From an uncultured Verrucomicrobiota bacterium (GTDB lineage Bacteria > Verrucomicrobiota > Kiritimatiellia > RFP12 > UBA1067): 5,192 nucleotides of DNA. The notes under the pieces are model-generated. The model was not told the origin of the DNA, did no database searches, and saw only the letters and a list, made by a program, of their open reading frames with translations. The position numbers and the translations under genes are program-made. Positions 1 to 5,192 of the stretch are shown piece by piece. The stretch covers positions 1 to 5,192 of the forward strand of contig CAMOHV010000132.1 of the NCBI GenBank assembly GCA_946615275.1, written 5' to 3'. How positions within the stretch are numbered: the stretch's first letter is position 1; every line of letters starts with the position of its first letter.

Positions 1-2337
1 TTCGCGCCCGTCGCAGTTCCGCACGACTGGGCGATCGCAGGCCCCTTCAACCCCAACGGCGGCCCCGGCACCGGCAAGCTCCCCTGGAAAGGCAAAGGCC
101 GATACAGGAAGAACCTCGTCCTGGACAAGGCCCCCCAGGGCCGCACCTTCCTTGAGTTCGACGGCGTGATGGCGCGGGCCGTCGCCAAGGTGAACGGCTA
201 CTCCGCCGGCATCGGCCGCTACGGCTACCTCGGCTTCCGCGCCGAGATCACGCAGTATCTCGTGCCAGGCACCAACATCGTCGAGGTCGAGGCCGACACC
301 ACCCTCCTCAACAGCCGCTGGTATCCTGGCGCCGGGCTCTACCGCAACGTGCGCCTCGTCACGACCGACGACGTGTTCCTCCCCGCGGACGACCTCTTCT
401 TCACGACCCCGTCGGTCTCCGCCGCCCGCGCCGAAGCATCCGTCTCCGGCGTCGTGCGCAGCCGCCGCGCCTCCACCGCCGAAGGCACTGTCACCGCAAC
501 GCTCACCGCCCCAGACGGCAAGGTCGCCGCCGTCGCCAAGACGCCCGTCAAGGTCGGCATGATGTCCGATGCGCCCTTCTCGCTCCCCCTGACTGTGGCG
601 AATCCCCTACTCTGGCGTCTCGAGCCGAACGCCGCCCTGTACCGACTCGAGGTCACGTTCGCCGCCCAGGGCGCAAAGGACACGCTCGTCCGCCGCGTGG
701 GCCTGCGCAGCTTCGAGTTCACGGCCGACGACGGATTCCACCTCAACGGCGAGCGCGTTCAGCTCAACGGCATCGACCTCCACTCCGACCTCGGCATACT
801 CGGCATGGCCTTCAACCGCAGCGCCATGAAGCGCCAGCTCTCCATCATGCGCGACATGGGCGCGAACGCCCTGAGGACGTCCCACAACCCGCCCGCCCCC
901 GGCGTCCTCGACCTCTGCGACGAACTGGGCATCTTCGTGTGGGACGAAGGCTTCGACAAGTGGAACTCCACGTGCGGGCGCGGCGACGAGCCGCTCGACG
1001 AATTCGTCTCCGAACACCTCCGCCAGCTCGGCCGCCGCGACCGCAACCACCCCTGCGTGTTCACATGGTCCATCGGCAACGAGATCGGCATAGGAGAGGC
1101 AGCGCCCCCGGGGCAGAAGGAGTCCTTCCAGACATCCGCCCTCGGCACCACGTTCGAGCGCTGCGCCCTCTTCCGCGCCGCCATCCTCGCCGTCGACCCC
1201 ACCCGCCCCGTCACGATCGGCAGCTGCTTCCCCGCCGCAGGCAAGCGTGGCGACTACGACGCGCTCGACCTCACCGGCTGGAACTACTGCGAACAGTACG
1301 TCGCGATGAAGCGCCACGCCCCCAAGAAGCCCCTCCTCTACTCCGAATCGGCATCCGCGTTCTCCGACTACGGCTACTACGCCCCAAGCTTCGCGAAGAA
1401 AAAGACCGACTGGGCGGTGGAGGACCTCGCCACCGACTCCTACGACCTCACATCCGCCTCCTGGAGCGACATCCCCGACTGGGAGTTCTACCGCATGGAG
1501 CGCGACCGCTACGTGGGCGGCGAATTCGTCTGGACCGGCACCGACTACCTCGGCGAGCCCACCCCGTACGCCGGCCCCAATGTGAACGGCCGCACCCTCT
1601 CCCCCGCCCAGATGGCCCGCAGCTCCTACTTCGGCATCTGCGATCTCCTCCACCTCCCCAAGGACCGCTTCTACCTCTACCGCTCGCACTGGAACCGTTC
1701 CGCCTTCACGCTCCACATCGTCCCCGCCCACTGGAACTTCCCGGAGCGCACAGGGAAGAAGACGCCCGTCTTCATCTACACTAGCGCGCCCGAGGCCGAG
1801 CTCTTCGTGAACGGCAAATCCCTCGGCCGTCGCCGCAAGAGCCCCAACCTCGTCCCCGACAAGAAGGACTACTACTCCGTCCTCCCCCGCTACCGCATCA
1901 TGTGGCCGGACGTCGTCTACGCCCCCGGCGAAGTCACCGCCGTCGCCTACTCCGCCGACGGACGCGAACTCGGACGCAAGACGATCCGCACCGCCGCTGC
2001 ACCCGCCAAGGTGGTACTCACGCCGGACTCCCCGTCGCTCCCCGCAGCCGACGAGACCGGCGCGCCGTTCCTCCGCTTCGTGTGCGTGACGCTCGCAGAC
2101 GACAAGGGCGTCCCCGTCCCACGCGACAACCGCCGCGTCTCCTTCGCCATCGAAGGCCCCGGCGAGATCGTCTCCGTAGGCAACTCCGACCCGCGCGGAC
2201 ACGATTCCTTCAAGGACGTCTCGTCGCATCCGCTCTGCAACGGACGCGCCGGTCTCTTCATCCGCCGCACCGGCCCCGGCGCCGTCACCCTCCGCGCCTC
2301 CGCCGGCAGCCTCTCCCCCGCCCAGATCACTTTCTAG
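1..2337 (+). CDS. Glycoside hydrolase family 2, beta-galactosidase-like, with DUF4982 domain (5' partial)
   Basis: Retaining exo-glycosidase, most likely a beta-galactosidase, that removes a terminal sugar from a glycan. The reading frame is open from base 1 (778 residues visible). The first residues read VPHDW, the usual GH2 N-terminal motif, so the ATG at 166 is internal and the true start, with any signal peptide, lies upstream. Order (window numbering): sugar-binding jelly roll about 1-140; Ig-like domain about 145-240; TIM barrel about 245-550 with RTSHNPPAP (292-300), acid/base Glu361 in GNEIG, nucleophile Glu449 in YSES and the EFVWTGTDYLGEP motif (508-520); DUF4982 about 588-660 with ELFVNGKSLG; Ig-like C-terminal domain about 668-778. 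Both catalytic Glu are present and the frame is intact, so it should be active. Exact substrate is not decidable: galactosidase is the commonest activity of this layout, but other GH2 specificities exist. Followed 10 bases later by the phosphoesterase gene, probably cotranscribed. Confidence 0.95.
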   Translation, partial: FAPVAVPHDWAIAGPFNPNGGPGTGKLPWKGKGRYRKNLVLDKAPQGRTFLEFDGVMARAVAKVNGYSAGIGRYGYLGFRAEITQYLVPGTNIVEVEADTTLLNSRWYPGAGLYRNVRLVTTDDVFLPADDLFFTTPSVSAARAEASVSGVVRSRRASTAEGTVTATLTAPDGKVAAVAKTPVKVGMMSDAPFSLPLTVANPLLWRLEPNAALYRLEVTFAAQGAKDTLVRRVGLRSFEFTADDGFHLNGERVQLNGIDLHSDLGILGMAFNRSAMKRQLSIMRDMGANALRTSHNPPAPGVLDLCDELGIFVWDEGFDKWNSTCGRGDEPLDEFVSEHLRQLGRRDRNHPCVFTWSIGNEIGIGEAAPPGQKESFQTSALGTTFERCALFRAAILAVDPTRPVTIGSCFPAAGKRGDYDALDLTGWNYCEQYVAMKRHAPKKPLLYSESASAFSDYGYYAPSFAKKKTDWAVEDLATDSYDLTSASWSDIPDWEFYRMERDRYVGGEFVWTGTDYLGEPTPYAGPNVNGRTLSPAQMARSSYFGICDLLHLPKDRFYLYRSHWNRSAFTLHIVPAHWNFPERTGKKTPVFIYTSAPEAELFVNGKSLGRRRKSPNLVPDKKDYYSVLPRYRIMWPDVVYAPGEVTAVAYSADGRELGRKTIRTAAAPAKVVLTPDSPSLPAADETGAPFLRFVCVTLADDKGVPVPRDNRRVSFAIEGPGEIVSVGNSDPRGHDSFKDVSSHPLCNGRAGLFIRRTGPGAVTLRASAGSLSPAQITF

Positions 2338-2340
2338 GAG
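2336..2340 (+). promoter_or_regulatory. Ribosome binding site of the phosphoesterase gene, overlapping the upstream stop codon
   Basis: AGGAG begins on the second base of the glycosidase TAG stop and lies 7 bases before the ATG at 2348. This is near-ideal Shine-Dalgarno spacing and fixes the start of the downstream gene. The overlap with the stop implies tight linkage, and possibly translational coupling, of the two genes. Confidence 0.85.
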
Positions 2341-2347
2341 CCTGCAC

Positions 2348-4081
2348 ATGTCCATCAGAACCACAAGACGCGATCTGCTGAAATCCGCCGGGGCGTTCGC
2401 GTTCGCCCCCATGGCCGGAAGGCTCTTCGCCTCCGACGAAAAGCCCCTCTTCCGAATGGGCGTGATGACCGACACCCACGTCGGCACCACCCTCGAGAGC
2501 TGCTCGCGCGTGAAGGCCGCCCTCGAGCTCTTCAAGGCGCATCGCGTGGACATCATCGCGAACAACGGCGACATCGCCGACCACTTCTACCCCTCCGGCT
2601 ACCGCGCCCTCCGCTCCATCTACTCCTCCACGTACCCCAATCCCTCCGAGCGGCCGCGCGAGGTGTGGGTCTACGCCTGGCACGACGCGTTCGAGTTCAA
2701 GAAGGACGTGCCCCGCGAAGACACCGTCAAGCATGCCCCCGAGGCCTTCGCCGAGGTGCGCCGCCTCCTCGAGGCGCGCGATCCCGTCACCGCATCCTTC
2801 ACCTTCCGCGGCATACCCATGCTGGTGTTCAACCAGTTCGACGCCTCCGAGACGTTCGAGCGCATGATCGCCAAGGCCGCGGCGGAAAACCCCGGCAAGC
2901 CCATCTTCGTGTTCAGCCACGTCCCGCCCGCCGGCACCATCTACAACAGCTGGAACTGGGGCGAGGCGCGCCAGCGCGAGATATTCTCGAAATGGCCGCA
3001 GGTGGTGGACTTCTCCGGCCATGTGCACGGCTCCCTGCGCAACGACCTCTTCATCTGGCAGAAGGAATTCACCGTGATCAACTCCGGCTGCCTGCAGGTG
3101 TGGGGCGGCATCCCCGTGAACGACGACAGGACCAGGTCCAAGCAGGCCTACGGCGTGCTGACCGTGGACGTGTTCCCCTCGCGCCTCCTTGTAAGGCGCT
3201 TCGACGTGCGCGACGGCTCCGAGATCGAGCCGGAGCGGCCCTGGAACGTGGCTCTGCCCTTCTCCGCCGACAATGCGACCCACACCCCAGACCTCAAGAA
3301 GGCCCGCGCCGCCGTGCCGGAATACCCGCCCGGCGCGCGGCTCGACGCGAAGGCCGCCGCGAACGGCGAATATGAGCTCTCTTTCCCCGAGGTGCAGGGC
3401 GCCACCCGCGCATTCATCCACCGCGCCGAGATCGCCCGTCTCCTCCCGGACGGCTCGTGGCGGCGCTTCGCCGTGCGCGACACGTTCGGCGACTTCTACC
3501 TGAACGCCGCCGAGGCGACGCGCACGATCACATTCCAGGCCGGTTACTTCACCCCAGGCGAACACGTCCGCTTCACGGTATGCCCACTGAACGGCTACGG
3601 CGTGTCCGGCAAGCCCATCACGGCCGAATGCAAGATCGCCGCCCGCGAAGATTTCCAGACGGTGTTCGACGTCGACGGCCTCGCCGAGGGCTTCAAGTTC
3701 TCGCGCTCTGCCGACTCCGGGCCGTTCAAGCCCGACGCCTACGGCTTCTACGCCCCCAGATGCGCAGGCTGCATCCTCTCCATGCCCAAAGATGCGTTCA
3801 ACGGCCCCGCCCAAACGCGTTTCCGCCTCATCTGCGACCTGGACATGCAACAGCCCGAAGAAGGCTCGATGTGGGAGATCGGCGTGAAGGCCGCCACCGC
3901 GGCCGGCCGGCCGCGCTCTGTGCACACCATGCCCGGCAGCCCCGGGACGCTTCGCCATGTGTTCGAGTTCACGAAGACGACAGACGCCCCGAACGACTAT
4001 GTGCTCTTGTTCCGGCGCGGCGCGAAGAGCAAGATCCGCTTTGCCCACATCCGCCTGGAACGATCCGCCGCCCCGGCATGA
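2348..4081 (+). CDS. Tat-exported calcineurin-like metallophosphoesterase with C-terminal beta-rich domains
   Basis: Predicted periplasmic or exported phosphoesterase (577 aa) of unknown substrate. The N-terminus carries a twin-arginine signal (TTRRDLLK, residues 5-12), a hydrophobic stretch and a likely cleavage near Ala28. The calcineurin-like fold spans about 35-285: DTH (Asp42, His44), NGDIAD (Asp75), a degenerate GNHD motif reading AWHD (Trp111, His112, Asp113), FSHVPP (His191) and GHVHG (His225, His227). The metal-bridging Asn of GNHD is therefore replaced by Trp while the catalytic His remains. Residues about 310-430 look like a fibronectin-III-type domain (DGSW, PGEHVRFTV, LNGYGVSGKP). 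Residues about 435-570 form a further beta-rich, possibly jelly-roll, domain of unknown role. The start is set by AGGAG seven bases upstream and by the Tat signal. Position behind a glycosidase suggests a role in glycan or sugar-phosphate processing, which is inference. It could be a phosphatase, a phosphodiesterase or a weakened relative. Confidence 0.9.
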   Translation: MSIRTTRRDLLKSAGAFAFAPMAGRLFASDEKPLFRMGVMTDTHVGTTLESCSRVKAALELFKAHRVDIIANNGDIADHFYPSGYRALRSIYSSTYPNPSERPREVWVYAWHDAFEFKKDVPREDTVKHAPEAFAEVRRLLEARDPVTASFTFRGIPMLVFNQFDASETFERMIAKAAAENPGKPIFVFSHVPPAGTIYNSWNWGEARQREIFSKWPQVVDFSGHVHGSLRNDLFIWQKEFTVINSGCLQVWGGIPVNDDRTRSKQAYGVLTVDVFPSRLLVRRFDVRDGSEIEPERPWNVALPFSADNATHTPDLKKARAAVPEYPPGARLDAKAAANGEYELSFPEVQGATRAFIHRAEIARLLPDGSWRRFAVRDTFGDFYLNAAEATRTITFQAGYFTPGEHVRFTVCPLNGYGVSGKPITAECKIAAREDFQTVFDVDGLAEGFKFSRSADSGPFKPDAYGFYAPRCAGCILSMPKDAFNGPAQTRFRLICDLDMQQPEEGSMWEIGVKAATAAGRPRSVHTMPGSPGTLRHVFEFTKTTDAPNDYVLLFRRGAKSKIRFAHIRLERSAAPA

Positions 4082-4198
4082 CCGCCCAAACCGTTTTACA
4101 CACAATGTAACTTTTGCCGCCACCCCATTTCATCAAATGTAAAGTTCCAAGGCATATCCTTGCCATACCCGTAGTTTAAACTAAACTCCTCGTTTTGA
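4082..4198. other. Intergenic DNA after the phosphoesterase: small palindromes only, no convincing terminator
   Basis: No gene is supported here. It is clearly AT-richer than the flanking genes. Visible elements are TTACA-N5-TGTAA (4096-4110); a second AATGTAA at 4136-4142, 32 bases after the first at 4104-4110; a 5-bp stem CAAGG-CATAT-CCTTG (4148-4162); and a perfect 12-base palindrome TAGTTTAAACTA (4172-4183). None has the long GC stem plus T-run of an intrinsic terminator. Transcription of the upstream operon may instead end in, or be slowed by, the large inverted repeat that follows, or end Rho-dependently. Confidence 0.5.
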
Positions 4199-4397
4199 TT
4201 TTAACGCAGAGCCGCAGAGTCTTCCCAAAAGTTCAGAGGTATTCAGAGGTAATTGTAGAACCACTGAATACACGGAAAACACTGAAGCATGGTTTTTCCA
4301 GACAGATTTCCGTGCATTCTGTGTGTTCCGTGGTTCATAAAGTGGAAACGAGGCAAAGACATCTATTCCTCTGTGTCTCTGCGCCTCTGCGTTAAAA
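4199..4397. repeat. 199-base nested imperfect inverted repeat (intergenic palindromic element)
   Basis: The outer arms 4199-4219 and 4377-4397 are complementary at 20 of 21 positions (TTTTAACGCAGAG... against ...CTCTGCGTTAAAA). Inner arms 4258-4287 and 4307-4336 (GAACCAC... against ...GTGGTTC) match at 23 of 30, around a 19-base loop. The spacers between outer and inner arms are of similar length (38 and 40 bases) but do not pair well. The arms are made of short near-repeats such as CGCAGAG and CACGGAA at roughly 8-10 base intervals. From memory, similar words recur as intergenic repeats in many environmental bacterial genomes; that is recollection, not a search. No transposase or coding content is present. 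A 66-codon ORF across it is an artefact of the repeat. As RNA it could form a long hairpin and act as a transcription or mRNA-decay boundary between the two gene blocks. Confidence 0.8.
4232..4251. repeat. Perfect 10-base tandem duplication inside the palindromic element
   Basis: TTCAGAGGTA occurs twice back to back. It lies in the left spacer between outer and inner arms and has no matching partner in the right spacer, so it is an asymmetric, probably later, duplication of the CAGAG-type word. Confidence 0.85.
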
Positions 4398-4451
4398 AAA
4401 CACGGCGTTAAGAATCACGGCGTTAAGAAACGCGGCGTTAAGAAACGCGGC
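4398..4451. repeat. 15-base tandem repeat, 3.6 copies
   Basis: Units are AAACACGGCGTTAAG (4398-4412), AATCACGGCGTTAAG (4413-4427), AAACGCGGCGTTAAG (4428-4442) and a partial AAACGCGGC (4443-4451). Units differ by one or two bases. The word GCGTTAA, which ends each full unit (4405, 4420, 4435), also occurs at 4389-4395 inside the right end of the palindromic element, so the array probably grew from that end. It sits just upstream of the gdhA promoter candidates. Confidence 0.9.
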
Positions 4452-4456
4452 ATGTT

Positions 4457-4473
4457 TTGGCATTGCTTTTGCA
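4457..4473 (+). promoter_or_regulatory. Candidate sigma-54 (RpoN) promoter of gdhA
   Basis: The sequence TTGGCATTGCTTTTGCA fits the RpoN consensus YTGGCACGRNNNTTGCW with two mismatches (C and G of ACG replaced by T). The invariant GG (4459-4460) and GC (4471-4472) have the exact 12-base offset required for the -24/-12 elements. The start would fall near 4484, about 50 bases before the gdhA ATG. Sigma-54 control would fit nitrogen-dependent expression of glutamate dehydrogenase, with an enhancer-binding protein acting from upstream. No activator site is recognised. The assignment is inferred from sequence match and context only. Confidence 0.5.
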
Positions 4474-4491
4474 AGAGAAAAAGACTATCAT
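4463..4491 (+). promoter_or_regulatory. Alternative sigma-70-like promoter of gdhA
   Basis: TTGCTT (4463-4468) and TATCAT (4486-4491) are separated by 17 bases. The -10 box matches the consensus at 5 of 6 positions but the -35 at only 3 of 6. It would start transcription near 4498. It overlaps the sigma-54-like site, so the two are either competing interpretations or dual promoters. Confidence 0.35.
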
Positions 4492-4492
4492 A

Positions 4493-4517
4493 ATGTCCCG
4501 TGCGCAACGCACGACAT
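4493..4517 (+). promoter_or_regulatory. Imperfect palindrome / leader hairpin upstream of gdhA
   Basis: ATGTC-CC-GTGCG-CAA-CGCAC-GACAT gives a 10-bp stem with a 2-base bulge (4498-4499) and a 3-base loop. It lies between the promoter candidates and the ATG. There is no T-run after it, so it is not an intrinsic terminator. It could be a dimeric repressor operator or an mRNA 5'-end stabiliser; the sequence does not decide between them. Confidence 0.5.
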
Positions 4518-4518
4518 A

Positions 4519-5192
<674 letters not shown>

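Noticed and set aside
166..168. ATG at 166 as the start of the glycosidase
   Set aside because: The frame is open to base 1 and the upstream residues include the GH2 motif VPHDW, so the protein begins before the window.
607..2574. 655-codon minus-strand ORF opposite the glycosidase gene
   Set aside because: It is a shadow of the high-GC coding frame on the + strand: low-complexity Gly/Val/Ala/Glu-rich translation with no recognisable domain, while the + strand encodes a complete GH2 catalytic domain.
4096..4115. TTACA-N5-TGTAA followed by CTTTT as a terminator of the upstream operon
   Set aside because: The stem is only 5 AT-rich base pairs and the T-run is 4 bases long and interrupted, too weak for an intrinsic terminator.
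2327..4123. 598-codon minus-strand ORF opposite the phosphoesterase gene
   Set aside because: Same antisense effect of high third-position GC; the translation is Gly/Ala/Val/His-rich without motifs, and the + strand carries clear phosphoesterase motifs.
4148..4164. Second sigma-54-like site, AAGGCATATCCTTGCC
   Set aside because: The GG-to-GC offset is 11 rather than 12 bases, which the RpoN holoenzyme does not tolerate well, and no gene follows; the match is explained by the small CAAGG/CCTTG stem.
4195..4395. 66-codon + strand ORF in the intergenic region
   Set aside because: It lies wholly on the inverted repeat. Its ending, LFLCVSAPLR, is just the CTCTGTGTCTCTGCGCCTC repeat read as codons, and no ribosome binding site precedes it.
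4199..4451. CRISPR array
   Set aside because: Repeats are short, tandem without unique spacers, or inverted; there are no cas genes in the window.

Overview
This is a GC-rich window with strong C/G preference at third codon positions. It holds three protein genes, all on the + strand, in two blocks separated by about 450 bases of AT-richer, repeat-laden intergenic DNA. Gene content and style suggest a carbohydrate-degrading anaerobe. A DUF4982-type family 2 glycosidase, a Tat-exported phosphoesterase and the palindromic intergenic repeat fit a PVC-group bacterium such as Kiritimatiellae/Lentisphaeria, but that placement is inference and no marker gene confirms it.

Block 1 (1-4081) looks like the end of a glycan-use operon. 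It has a glycoside hydrolase family 2 enzyme (beta-galactosidase-like, 5' end outside the window) and, after a 10-base gap, a Tat-signal metallophosphoesterase with two C-terminal beta-rich domains. The ribosome binding site of the second gene overlaps the stop codon of the first, so the two are very probably cotranscribed. The glycosidase keeps both catalytic glutamates. The phosphoesterase keeps most metal ligands, but the Asn of its GNHD motif is replaced by Trp.

The intergenic region (4082-4534) contains, in order: a stretch with only small palindromes; a 199-base nested imperfect inverted repeat built from CGCAGAG-like and CACGGAA-like words; a 15-base tandem repeat (3.6 copies) that continues the GCGTTAA end of that element; a sigma-54-like promoter with exact -24/-12 spacing overlapping a weaker sigma-70-like promoter; and a 10-bp-stem hairpin in the presumed leader.

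Block 2 (4535-5192, open at the right edge) is the N-terminal half of a hexameric glutamate dehydrogenase (gdhA). Its catalytic residues align with the well-studied clostridial enzyme except for a net 8-residue insertion just after the catalytic lysine loop. A sigma-54 promoter would suit a nitrogen-assimilation gene. I see no defence, CRISPR, phage or transposase genes and no RNA genes. The most unusual material is the intergenic repeat/promoter module and the two active-site deviations.
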